Part shown: one piece after another, positions 5,091-11,413 of the stretch
Layout of the letters: the number at the start of each line of letters is the position of its first letter
How positions within the stretch are numbered: the stretch's first letter is position 1
Assembly: GCA_947630095.1 (NCBI GenBank)
Contig: CANRGI010000014.1
Coordinates: 1 to 14,965 of the forward strand
Source of the DNA: an uncultured Bacilli bacterium
Lineage (GTDB): Bacteria; Bacillota_I; Bacilli_A; RF39; UBA660
Length of the DNA stretch: 14,965 bases
Direction of reading: 5' to 3'
Program-made: the position numbers and the translations under genes
Notes under the pieces: model-generated
What the model was told of the DNA's origin: nothing
The model's database searches: none
The model's input: only the letters and a program-made list of their open reading frames with translations

Positions 5091-6368
5091 TTATTTTATA
5101 ACACTAATTATTATGTCCTTAACTTCACTTTTAATACTTTCTATTTTATATGAAGATAATACTCTTTTTTCAATATCAGGTATTTCTTTATTATAATATA
5201 CAGTTGCTAATATATCTCCTTTTTTTACTTCTTCATTGATAGTTTTATTTAAATATATTCCTACACTTAAATCAATAGTGTCTTCTTTTTTCTTTCTTCC
5301 TGCTCCTAAGTCACTTACTAGATGCGCAAGTTTAATTGGGTCTAAATCATTTACAAAACCATCTTCATTTGAGATTATTTCTAACTTTTTATCACTAATA
5401 TGTACATCATTTAGTTTTCCTCCTTGAGAAGTTATCCAAGTTTTAAATTTAGATGTCGCTTGACCCATTTTTAAAATGAAGTCTACCCTATCTAAGGAAG
5501 AAGTAATATCAGTATTTAAACCTAAAGAAATCATTTCACTTGATATTGTTCTTATTAACTTTTCTAGTCTAGGTTCTCTTTTACCTAAGAAGAAATAACT
5601 TGCTTCTTTTACTTCTAAAGCATTTCCTATAGTTCTACCTAATGGGTAATTCATATCAGTTAGAATACATACTACTTTTAAATTAAAATACTTGCCTATT
5701 TCTATCATATATTCTGCTAATTTAGTAGCACTTTCTACATCTTTCATAAAGGCACCTTTACCTACTTTTAAATCAATAACTATATAAGAAGCACCTGAAG
5801 CAATTTTTTTACTCATTATACTACTTGCTATTAAAGGGATACTTTCTACTGCACCTATTTCGTCTCTTAGAGCATATATCTTTTTATCAGCAGGCGCTAA
5901 GGATTTAGTAGCGCTTATGATGCTTATTCCATTTTTATTTACTAAGTCAATAAATTCTTCATTAGTTATATTAACTTTATAACCTGGGATACTTTCTAAT
6001 TTATCAATAGTACCTCCTGTAAAGCCTAGACTTCTTCCACTCATTTTTGCTACTCCTATATTTGCGCATGCTACTATAGGGGCGACTATAAGAGTTACTT
6101 TATCTCCTACTCCTCCAGTTGAGTGCTTATCTACTACAACTTTAGATAAACTAGATAAATCTAGTATCTCTCCTGAATTTACCATAGCCTTAGTTAAGTA
6201 AAATGTTTCTTCATAAGTTAGTCCATTATCTTTTACTAATAAAAGGAATTTAGACATAAGACTATCACTTATAGTTCCATCTGTAAAACCATTTACTACA
6301 TAAGTTATTTCTTCTTCTCTCAGTTTTGTTTTTTCTTTTAATTTTTCTAAAATTGTTTCCATTCTCAT
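5091..6368 (-). CDS. pdp: Pyrimidine-nucleoside phosphorylase
   Basis: 425 residues, close to the family's usual length. The enzyme cleaves thymidine, uridine or deoxyuridine with phosphate to base and (deoxy)ribose-1-phosphate in pyrimidine salvage, in the cytoplasm. Family motifs are plain: KHSTGGVGD at 81-89 (phosphate-binding loop), SGRSLGFTGGTIDKLES at 110-126, and a Lys/Ser site in SIMSKKIASGA. The last third is the alpha/beta C-terminal domain. The ATG at 6368 is chosen because GGAGGTGG at 6373-6380 is well spaced and the MRM start is common in this family; a second ATG at 6362 is possible. It could be called deoA, since thymidine and pyrimidine phosphorylases are close. No other deo genes are adjacent. 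The transcript leader holds a 9-bp inverted repeat. The gene leads a unit with the beta-sandwich protein. Confidence 0.92.
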   Translation of the reverse strand: MRMETILEKLKEKTKLREEEITYVVNGFTDGTISDSLMSKFLLLVKDNGLTYEETFYLTKAMVNSGEILDLSSLSKVVVDKHSTGGVGDKVTLIVAPIVACANIGVAKMSGRSLGFTGGTIDKLESIPGYKVNITNEEFIDLVNKNGISIISATKSLAPADKKIYALRDEIGAVESIPLIASSIMSKKIASGASYIVIDLKVGKGAFMKDVESATKLAEYMIEIGKYFNLKVVCILTDMNYPLGRTIGNALEVKEASYFFLGKREPRLEKLIRTISSEMISLGLNTDITSSLDRVDFILKMGQATSKFKTWITSQGGKLNDVHISDKKLEIISNEDGFVNDLDPIKLAHLVSDLGAGRKKKEDTIDLSVGIYLNKTINEEVKKGDILATVYYNKEIPDIEKRVLSSYKIESIKSEVKDIIISVIK

Positions 6369-6382
6369 GCTTCCACCTCCAT

Positions 6383-6427
6383 CTTTAGAGTTTGATATAA
6401 GTAAGATTTATTTTTTTTACTCTAAAG
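6383..6427 (-). promoter_or_regulatory. 9-bp inverted repeat in the pdp leader, next to the ribosome site
   Basis: CTTTAGAGT (6383-6391) and ACTCTAAAG (6419-6427) are perfect complements 27 bp apart. On the minus strand the second arm ends three bases before the GGAGG. The first arm lies just after the expected transcription start. It could be a repressor operator or a leader hairpin that hides the ribosome site. Confidence 0.5.
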
Positions 6428-6437
6428 CCTTAATATA

Positions 6438-6443
6438 ATTATA
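6438..6443 (-). promoter_or_regulatory. Likely -10 element of the pdp unit
   Basis: TATAAT on the minus strand with TG directly before it. No good -35 is seen. Start expected near 6431, so the inverted repeat at 6383-6427 would lie at the very 5' end of the mRNA. Confidence 0.4.
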
Positions 6444-6501
6444 CAATATTAGAGGTTAAATGTATAATATATTTTTAGTGGAAACATGGGGATAGAAACT
6501 A

Positions 6502-6849
6502 TTAATTAGTTTCCATTACTTCTTTATAGTGAGTAAAACTACTTAAAAAAGTTATTTTTTCAGCAATTACTTCAGTAATATATCTAGTAGTATCATTTTC
6601 TTTATATCTTCTTACTTGTATCTTACCTATTATTCCTACTGCATCTCCTTTTAAACAATATTCACAAGCGTGTTCAGCGGTTTGGTTCCATAATATACAT
6701 CTTATAAAATCTGCTTCGTATTTTCCATCTGGGTTTTTATAACTTCTAGGTACTGCGACTACTATCACTGTTCTTTTTAAGCCTGTTTCAGTTTCAATTA
6801 TTTCTGGTGTTTGTACTAATCTACCAATTATGATAACGTTATTTAGCAT
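6502..6849 (-). CDS. ssb: Single-stranded DNA-binding protein, short form
   Basis: 115 residues forming one OB fold: MLNNVIIIGRLVQTPEI at the N-terminus, an ADFIRCILWNQTAE segment at about 46-59, and GDAVGIIGKIQVRRYKEN as the L45 region. It binds single-stranded DNA in replication, repair or transformation. The protein stops at KEVMETN and lacks both the Gly/Gln-rich linker and the acidic DDDIPF-type tip of full SSB. In this it resembles the competence-type SsbB of Bacillus subtilis. A full-length SSB is therefore likely encoded elsewhere. A strong ribosome site, AAAGGAGG, precedes the ATG at 6849. It appears to be a single-gene unit. The family is firm; which paralogue it is remains an inference. 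Confidence 0.85.
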   Translation of the reverse strand: MLNNVIIIGRLVQTPEIIETETGLKRTVIVVAVPRSYKNPDGKYEADFIRCILWNQTAEHACEYCLKGDAVGIIGKIQVRRYKENDTTRYITEVIAEKITFLSSFTHYKEVMETN

Positions 6850-6875
6850 TTTTCCTCCTTTCGTTTGAGTACTTT

Positions 6876-6905
6876 AACATATTATTTAAAAAATAGCAAA
6901 TTCAA
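6876..6905 (-). promoter_or_regulatory. Possible sigma-A promoter of ssb
   Basis: On the minus strand, TTGAAT (6900-6905) and TATGTT (6876-6881) lie 18 bp apart, upstream of the strong ribosome site. Other alignments in this AT-rich stretch are possible. Confidence 0.35.
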
Positions 6906-6971
6906 GATTTTAAATTTTAATGGGTTTAATTTTTAATTTTTGTTCTTTCTATATATAATAGTAGTTTTAAA

Positions 6972-7010
6972 ATTAAAAATTGGAGATGTTTAGTATCCCC
7001 AATTTTTAAT
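6972..7010 (-). terminator. Intrinsic terminator of the cysteine desulfurase gene
   Basis: Arms 6972-6987 and 6995-7010 pair over 16 bp with a single G-U pair and a 7-nt loop, starting three bases past the stop codon. On the minus strand the 3' arm ends in AATTTTTAATTTT. It is the longest hairpin in the window. Confidence 0.8.
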
Positions 7011-7012
7011 AT

Positions 7013-8224
7013 TTATATATTTTTATTTTTTCCTTCGGCATATGATTTTATACCTTCTAAATCACTTAATGCTTTAATTAATACATCTATTTCTTCATAA
7101 GTGTTATAAAAATAAAGACTTATTCTAACAGTATCTAATATATCCATTTCGTCACTTAACATTTTAACGCAGTGTTTACCGCTTCTTACACAGATATTAT
7201 ATGTATTTAAGTAAAGACCCAAATCACCTGAAGTAATACCATCTATGTTAATAAGTACAGTAGATGCACCTTTTTCATTATAAATATGTATATATGGTAT
7301 CTTTTTAAGTTCATTAATTAAGTAATTTCTTAAATTCAATTCTATTTTACTTATGTTATCCATACCGATTTCATTTAAGAATTTTATCGCTTCACTAAAG
7401 GCTATTATTCCTTCGATATTAGGAGTACCTGCTTCTAATCTATAAGGTAAATCAAGTAACTCAATGTTATCTTCTTTATATAGTTCGTTCATTCCTCCAC
7501 CTAGACGAGTTGGAATTATTTTCATAAGTAATTCTTTTTTACCATATAAAACGCCTACTCCAGTTGGACCACACATCTTATGGGCAGAAAAGGCAAGAAA
7601 ATCTATGTCAGTATCTATTACATCAGTTTTTTTATGAGGTACACTTTGTGCTCCGTCGATTAGGACGTATATACCTTTTTTGTGGGCATAAGAAGTAATT
7701 GACTTTATATCCCTAGTATCGCCTATTACATTAGTTGTTTCGGCTATACTTATTACTTTAGTTTTCTCTGTAACTTCTTTTTTAATACTTTCTAAAGATA
7801 GAGAACCATCTGCATCTAAATGGGCATATTTAATTACTATACCTTTTTTAAATTTAAGCATTAACCAAGGCATTATATTAGAAGCGTGTTCACTTTTAGT
7901 TAGTATTACTTCGTCACCTTCATTTAGTAAATATTCAAAGAAACCATTTATTACTAAATTCATACTATCTGTAGTATTTTGAGTGAATATTATTTCACTT
8001 TTATCTTTAGCATTAATAAATTTTCTAACAAGTTCTCTAGTGTAATCTATTTCGTCGTCTACTTTAAAACTTATATTATAGTCTCCTCGGTGAGCATTTG
8101 ATGTATAAGTAGTCAAGTATTCTATTTCTTTATTTATAACTGTTATAGGTTTATATGTAGTAGCGGCATTATCAAAATATATTATATCTTTTTCTTTCAT
8201 TGGAAAATAATAATTATAATTCAT
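7013..8224 (-). CDS. sufS: Cysteine desulfurase, SufS/CsdA type
   Basis: 403 residues, the usual length for group II desulfurases. It removes sulfur from L-cysteine through a PLP cofactor and a persulfide, supplying Fe-S cluster or other sulfur pathways. Landmarks: YFDNAATTY at 16-24, EHASN at 112-116, IDGAQSVPH at 189-197 in the cofactor pocket, SAHKMCGPTG at 213-222 with PLP Lys216, and RSGKHC at 347-352 with catalytic Cys352. RxGxHC is the group II form. The TAGGTGA ribosome site precedes the ATG at 8224. The rest of a suf operon (sufC, D, U, B) is not in the window; the gene stands alone between two convergent or divergent units. Whether its partner is SufU elsewhere, or it acts independently, cannot be seen. 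Confidence 0.9.
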   Translation of the reverse strand: MNYNYYFPMKEKDIIYFDNAATTYKPITVINKEIEYLTTYTSNAHRGDYNISFKVDDEIDYTRELVRKFINAKDKSEIIFTQNTTDSMNLVINGFFEYLLNEGDEVILTKSEHASNIMPWLMLKFKKGIVIKYAHLDADGSLSLESIKKEVTEKTKVISIAETTNVIGDTRDIKSITSYAHKKGIYVLIDGAQSVPHKKTDVIDTDIDFLAFSAHKMCGPTGVGVLYGKKELLMKIIPTRLGGGMNELYKEDNIELLDLPYRLEAGTPNIEGIIAFSEAIKFLNEIGMDNISKIELNLRNYLINELKKIPYIHIYNEKGASTVLINIDGITSGDLGLYLNTYNICVRSGKHCVKMLSDEMDILDTVRISLYFYNTYEEIDVLIKALSDLEGIKSYAEGKNKNI

Positions 8225-8282
8225 ATTTAATCACCTACAATATAATTTATGAAAAAATATAGTTAATTGTATATGACTAAAG

Positions 8283-8311
8283 TTGATTTTTAAAAGATTA
8301 TTTTTTATAAT
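8283..8311 (+). promoter_or_regulatory. Sigma-A promoter of the HIT gene unit
   Basis: TTGATT at 8283-8288 and a perfect TATAAT at 8306-8311 are 17 bp apart. Start expected near 8318, just before the ribosome site AAAGGAG. Confidence 0.7.
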
Positions 8312-8334
8312 TTAATTAGAAAGGAGTTTAAACT

Positions 8335-8700
8335 ATGGAAGATTGTTTGTTTTGTGATATTGTGAATGGTAAGGTTTCTTCTTATACTATATACGAAGAT
8401 GAGGTTGTTAAAGTATTTTTAGATGCTTTTCCTAATAGTAATGGCCATACTTTAATTGTGCCTAAAAAACATTTTAAAGATTTAGACGATATTGATATAA
8501 AAGTGTTAACTCATATTATGGAAGTAAGTAAAAAAATTAAGAAATTATTAGAAGATAAATTAAAACCTAATAGTGTTGTACTTATTCAAAATAATGGAGA
8601 AGCACAACAAATAAAACATTTTCATTTACACATTATACCTAAATATACACATCAAGAAAAGATAAGTGTAAGTAATATATATAAGAAGATTATGGAGTAA
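8335..8700 (+). CDS. HIT family nucleotide hydrolase/transferase
   Basis: 121 residues. The histidine-triad motif HFHLHI lies at 95-100, with the catalytic His97 expected in HxHxH. An N-terminal CLFC (Cys4, Cys7) pair is common in the Hint/HinT-like bacterial branch, where it can bind zinc. NGHTLIVPKKH at 37-47 is also typical. These small cytosolic dimers hydrolyse nucleoside phosphoramidates or dinucleotides; the exact substrate cannot be read from sequence. The ATG at 8335 follows AAAGGAG. The next gene begins three bases after the stop, so the two are likely co-translated. Family assignment is firm. Confidence 0.92.
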   Translation: MEDCLFCDIVNGKVSSYTIYEDEVVKVFLDAFPNSNGHTLIVPKKHFKDLDDIDIKVLTHIMEVSKKIKKLLEDKLKPNSVVLIQNNGEAQQIKHFHLHIIPKYTHQEKISVSNIYKKIME

Positions 8701-8703
8701 AAT

Positions 8704-8934
8704 ATGGATAGAGATGTGGAAATAGGAAGTGTTTATAAACATTTTAAAGGGAATTTATATAAAGTTCTATTAATTGCTAAAGATAGTGAAAATTTAGAAG
8801 ATTTAGTAATATACACTAATGTAAATACTAATGAAGTATGGGCTAGAAATAAAAATGATTTTTTAAGTTTGGTAGATAAAAATAAGTATCCAGAAGTAAA
8901 ACAAGAATATAGATTTCAATTAATAAAAAAATAA
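8704..8934 (+). CDS. DUF1653 family small protein
   Basis: 76 residues. The pattern GSVYKHFKGNLYKVLLIAKD, then SENLEDLVIY, and a final RFQLI matches the DUF1653 family, a small beta-barrel-like domain (G-x-Y-x-H-[FY]-K-G-x-x-Y). Its biochemical role is unknown. It starts only three bases after the HIT gene stop, with no clear ribosome site of its own beyond GAG in the preceding stop region, so translation is probably coupled. A terminator follows directly after the stop. The tryptophan-bearing WARNKNDF segment is also typical of the family. Some DUF1653 proteins are fused to Nudix or other enzyme domains; this one stands alone. Confidence 0.8.
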   Translation: MDRDVEIGSVYKHFKGNLYKVLLIAKDSENLEDLVIYTNVNTNEVWARNKNDFLSLVDKNKYPEVKQEYRFQLIKK

Positions 8935-8961
8935 GGAGAGTTTTTTAGGACTCCCCTTTTT
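8933..8961 (+). terminator. Intrinsic terminator after the HIT/DUF1653 unit
   Basis: AAGGAGAGT (8933-8941) pairs with ACTCCCCTT (8950-8958) with one mismatch and an 8-nt loop, then T residues to 8961. It begins inside the stop codon. Confidence 0.7.
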
Positions 8962-8971
8962 AATTAAAAAC

Positions 8972-9100
8972 TTACCACCCTACAAAGGCTCCGAAGATTA
9001 TTGCTAAAAGTATAAATAAAATTAAAATTACAAAGAAACTATTACCATATCCATTGTTACCACCACAGCAGGTATTAGTATTTTGGCAACCACAGTTCAT
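8972..9100 (-). CDS. YjcZ-like tiny sporulation membrane protein
   Basis: 42 residues: a Cys/Gly/Asn-rich head (MNCGCQNTNTCCGGNNGYGN) and one membrane helix (FFVILILFILLAIIFGAF) ending VGW. The AAAGGGGG ribosome site lies just upstream of the ATG at 9100. The YjcZ family of Bacillota sporulation proteins has this design: short polar head, G-[FY]-G or similar, one hydrophobic helix of the form F-x-L-I-x-L-F-I-L-L-x-I-I. Their exact role is poorly known; they are spore-associated. It lies just downstream of a second member and the two are probably co-transcribed. The gene is too short for many annotation cutoffs. Confidence 0.75.
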   Translation of the reverse strand: MNCGCQNTNTCCGGNNGYGNSFFVILILFILLAIIFGAFVGW

Positions 9101-9119
9101 TTATAACACCCCCTTTAAT

Positions 9120-9215
9120 TTAGATAAATGCACCTAGTATGATTACTAATAAAATGAATAAAACCAAAGCAAAAGCAGCACCTGATAAACCGTTATTACC
9201 ACATCCACAATTCAT
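9120..9215 (-). CDS. YjcZ-like tiny sporulation membrane protein, second copy
   Basis: 31 residues: MNCGCGNNGLSGAAFALVLF followed by the rest of a single membrane helix ending GAFI. The MNCGC head is shared with the neighbour at 8972-9100, so the two look like paralogues. Ribosome site AAGGAGG is clear. The helix sequence FALVLFILLVIILGAF is close to the FALIVVLFILLIIVG type of the YjcZ family. The two genes are separated by 19 bp, enough for the second ribosome site, and share a direction. A sigma-K-like -10 lies upstream. Function beyond a spore link is unknown. Confidence 0.75.
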   Translation of the reverse strand: MNCGCGNNGLSGAAFALVLFILLVIILGAFI

Positions 9216-9264
9216 AAAACATTCCTCCTTTTTTATCTTTACACTTGTATTATAAGCAAAAATA

Positions 9265-9273
9265 TAAAATATG
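9265..9273 (-). promoter_or_regulatory. Possible sigma-K-type -10 for the YjcZ-like pair
   Basis: CATATTTTA on the minus strand matches CATAnnnTA, with ACA about 17 bp upstream. A TATAAT at 9249-9254 on the same strand is an alternative sigma-A -10. Which one is used cannot be decided from sequence. Confidence 0.3.
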
Positions 9274-9286
9274 TGAGTGCTAATTG

Positions 9287-9315
9287 TTGTGTTTTTTCTC
9301 TTTTTTTGCTATTAT
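9287..9315 (+). promoter_or_regulatory. Sigma-A promoter of prsA with extended -10
   Basis: TTGTGT (9287-9292) and TATTAT (9310-9315) are 17 bp apart, with TGC before the -10. The longer reading frame starting at TTG 9284 lies within this promoter, so the ATG at 9338 is the real start. Confidence 0.6.
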
Positions 9316-9337
9316 ATTTAGTGATGGAGGTAAATGT

Positions 9338-10288
9338 ATGAAAAAAATATTAGGAGTTATAGCAATATTATTCTTAGTTTGTGGATGTGCTACTTCTCAT
9401 TTAGAAAATGGGGAAGAAAGTGTTGTTAAGTTTAAAGATAACGAAGGAATAAGTGCAGAAGACTTATATGAGAAATTAAAAGAACAAGATGGGTTTAATA
9501 CTCTTATGAATTTAGTTGACGATTTATTATTAAGTCACGAATATAAGGAAAGCGCAAATGAAAATGAGAATATTAAACAAGCAGTAGATTATTATAAAGA
9601 TTTATGGGGAGATTCATTTTCTACTTATATCACTTCTTATTTTGGAGTTAAAAATGAAAGTGGTTTAAAAGATTACTTAAGACTACAATATAGGAAAAAT
9701 CTTTGGTATTTAGATTATGCTAAAACTCAAGTAAATGATACCCAAATAGAAGATTATTATAATAATGTCGCTATTGGGGATATAAGTGCTAGTCATATTT
9801 TGATTAAGAGTGACGCTACTGATTCAATGAGTGCTGACGAGAAAGCACAAAAAGAGAAAGAAGCATATGATAAAGCAGTAGAAGTTATCAATAGACTTAA
9901 TAATGGAGAAGATTTTGCTACTTTGGCAAAAGAATTAAGTGACGACGACGGAACTAAAAACTCTGGTGGTTCTCTTGGTTCATTTAACTATGACGATAAT
10001 TTTGACGATAACTTTATGGAAGCAGTTGTAGCACAACAAGTTGGAACTTACTCTAAAGAACCTGTTAAAAGTCAATATGGATATCATATAATCTATAAGA
10101 CTGCACAAGCAGATAAGCCTAGTCTTGACGATATTAGAGAAGATATCATTAGTACTATAGCAGAAGAAACTGTAGAAAATGATACTACATTTAGGTCTAA
10201 AGCACTTAAAGCATTAAGAGAAAAATACGAAATGGATATAACTGACTCAGACTTAGATAGTGAATACAAAGAAACTTACGAAGAATAA
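9338..10288 (+). CDS. prsA: PrsA-type foldase lipoprotein (parvulin peptidyl-prolyl isomerase)
   Basis: 316 residues from ATG 9338, set by GGAGG at 9326-9330 and the promoter position. The lipoprotein signal ends FLVCGC, with Cys17 as the likely lipidated residue. An N-terminal SurA-like helical region (about 35-145) includes LRLQYRKNLWYLDYAK. A parvulin domain follows at about 148-256, with SASHILIK, NNGEDFATLAKELSDD, SGGSLGSF and SQYGYHIIYK. The C-terminus is acidic. PrsA helps exported proteins fold at the outer face of the membrane and typically supports penicillin-binding proteins, which fits the wall genes nearby. Compared with Bacillus PrsA, the parvulin domain has an Asp-rich insertion (YDDNFDDNFME). 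Single-gene unit ending at a shared terminator. Assignment firm. Confidence 0.9.
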   Translation: MKKILGVIAILFLVCGCATSHLENGEESVVKFKDNEGISAEDLYEKLKEQDGFNTLMNLVDDLLLSHEYKESANENENIKQAVDYYKDLWGDSFSTYITSYFGVKNESGLKDYLRLQYRKNLWYLDYAKTQVNDTQIEDYYNNVAIGDISASHILIKSDATDSMSADEKAQKEKEAYDKAVEVINRLNNGEDFATLAKELSDDDGTKNSGGSLGSFNYDDNFDDNFMEAVVAQQVGTYSKEPVKSQYGYHIIYKTAQADKPSLDDIREDIISTIAEETVENDTTFRSKALKALREKYEMDITDSDLDSEYKETYEE

Positions 10289-10293
10289 TAAGT

Positions 10294-10320
10294 AAAAAGT
10301 GATGGCAGCATCACTTTTTT
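10294..10320. terminator. Bidirectional intrinsic terminator between prsA and recX
   Basis: AAAAAGTGATG (10294-10304) and CATCACTTTTT (10309-10319) form a perfect 11-bp stem with a GCAG loop. T-rich tails lie on both strands. It contains the TGA stop of recX. Confidence 0.85.
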
Positions 10321-11084
10321 AATTCGTACATTATATTTTCAATATCATTTTTATCAAAACCTTTTCTATAAAGATAAGATTTTATTTGATAAGTTAGTTC
10401 ATAATCATTATATTTTTTAGAATATTTATTATAAGCCTTGGTGTATTCGTCTTTTATTGCTTTTGTATCATTTATCTTTATATTTTCTATGGAATTATCT
10501 ATTAAGTTATTATCATAACCTAGATTAAATAAATCTACTTTTAATTTACTTTTAATATTATTAGAAGATTTGTTTTTATTAAGTTTTAATTTCTTATCAA
10601 TAATCTTCTCTATTTTATCTTTCCAAACATTATCAGGTATTTTAGATAAGTATTCGTCAATTAAGTTTTCGTCTAGTTTTAAAGATAAAAGTTCTCTTTT
10701 TATTTTATAAGGCCCTATATTAGATAAATTTATTTTATCATTTACATATGCTTCAATATAGACTTTTTCATTTAGAAAGCCATTATCTGTTAGTTTTTCT
10801 ATTACACTTTTTATAACAGAATTATCATATCCTTTATTTTCTAAATAAGAAGATATTTCAGTAGTAGTTCTAAGTTTTGTTTCAATGTAAGTTAAGCATC
10901 TATCATATGCTTCATAATATATGTTTTCGTTCATTATTTCTTCTAATAATTCTAAATTTATATTGTTTTTAGTAAGTAAATTATATTTTAAAATTATATC
11001 TTCATATAAAATTATATCAGAACCTGTATCAAATGTTACTTTATATCTATCTTTTGACATAAGTTTGTATTTAATAATCTTCAT
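10311..11084 (-). CDS. recX: RecX regulatory protein
   Basis: 257 residues from the ATG at 11084. The in-frame GTG at 11093 overlaps the ribosome site GGGAGGTG, so it is rejected. RecX limits RecA filament growth on DNA. It is built of three-helix repeats seen here: AYDRCLTYIETKLRTTTEISSYLENKGYD at about 58-87 (the LRTxxEIxxYLxxKGY signature); NGFLNEKVYIEAYVND at about 100-115; GPYKIKRELLSLKLDENLIDEYL; and a last YDYELTYQIKSYLYRKGFDK-like unit near the C-terminus. The size fits the longer Bacillota form. It lies downstream of rpoZ with a weak hairpin between, so it is probably in the same unit. recA is not in the window. Confidence 0.88.
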   Translation of the reverse strand: MKIIKYKLMSKDRYKVTFDTGSDIILYEDIILKYNLLTKNNINLELLEEIMNENIYYEAYDRCLTYIETKLRTTTEISSYLENKGYDNSVIKSVIEKLTDNGFLNEKVYIEAYVNDKINLSNIGPYKIKRELLSLKLDENLIDEYLSKIPDNVWKDKIEKIIDKKLKLNKNKSSNNIKSKLKVDLFNLGYDNNLIDNSIENIKINDTKAIKDEYTKAYNKYSKKYNDYELTYQIKSYLYRKGFDKNDIENIMYELKK

Positions 11085-11116
11085 AGATAACACCTCCCTT
11101 TGTTTTTATTAAAAAA

Positions 11117-11131
11117 AAGATTATTAATCTT
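11117..11131 (-). terminator. Weak terminator or attenuator between rpoZ and recX
   Basis: Six-base arms AAGATT (11117-11122) and AATCTT (11126-11131) with a 3-nt loop, followed on the minus strand by eight T. The hairpin overlaps the rpoZ stop. It is short and A/T-rich, so part of the transcription likely reads through to recX. Confidence 0.4.
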
Positions 11132-11324
11132 CTTTAATTTTTATTAAACCTTTTTCTAATTCTTCTAATGCACGGCCTATTGGTTTTTTGGCAGTGTATT
11201 CATTTTCTCTCATTTGATAGTGGTTATTTTCTAACATTTGCTTACTTCTTTGTGAAGTAACGTGTACTAGTTTATATTTAGAATCCACTATGTTTAGTAA
11301 TTTGTCTATTGACGGATATATCAT
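11124..11324 (-). CDS. rpoZ: RNA polymerase omega subunit
   Basis: 66 residues from the ATG at 11324 (MIYPSIDKLLNIVDSKYKLV), matching the conserved omega start. A GTG at 11336 would add four residues, but it lies only one base after the AAAGGAG ribosome site; the ATG spacing of 13 bases is long, so the start is not fully settled. Omega helps assemble and stabilise the polymerase. Family marks: PSIDKLL, DSKYxLV, then ARx-type residues replaced by SQRSKQM, and KPIGRALEELEKGLI at the end. In Bacillus rpoZ follows gmk; here it stands with recX and has its own strong promoter. Confidence 0.88.
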   Translation of the reverse strand: MIYPSIDKLLNIVDSKYKLVHVTSQRSKQMLENNHYQMRENEYTAKKPIGRALEELEKGLIKIKED

Positions 11325-11349
11325 ACCCTTTTTCACTCTCCTTTATTTT

Positions 11350-11378
11350 AATATACTATGAACGTATTTTTTACTCAA
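11350..11378 (-). promoter_or_regulatory. Sigma-A promoter of the rpoZ-recX unit
   Basis: On the minus strand, TTGAGT (11373-11378) and TATATT (11350-11355) are 17 bp apart, directly upstream of the ribosome site. Confidence 0.65.
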
Positions 11379-11413
11379 GTTTTTTCCAATTTTTTTACAT
11401 AAATTTTACAAAA

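Noticed and set aside
9284..9337. Longer N-terminus of PrsA from TTG 9284
   Set aside because: It overlaps the -35/-10 region, and the lipoprotein signal begins exactly at the ATG 9338 behind GGAGG.
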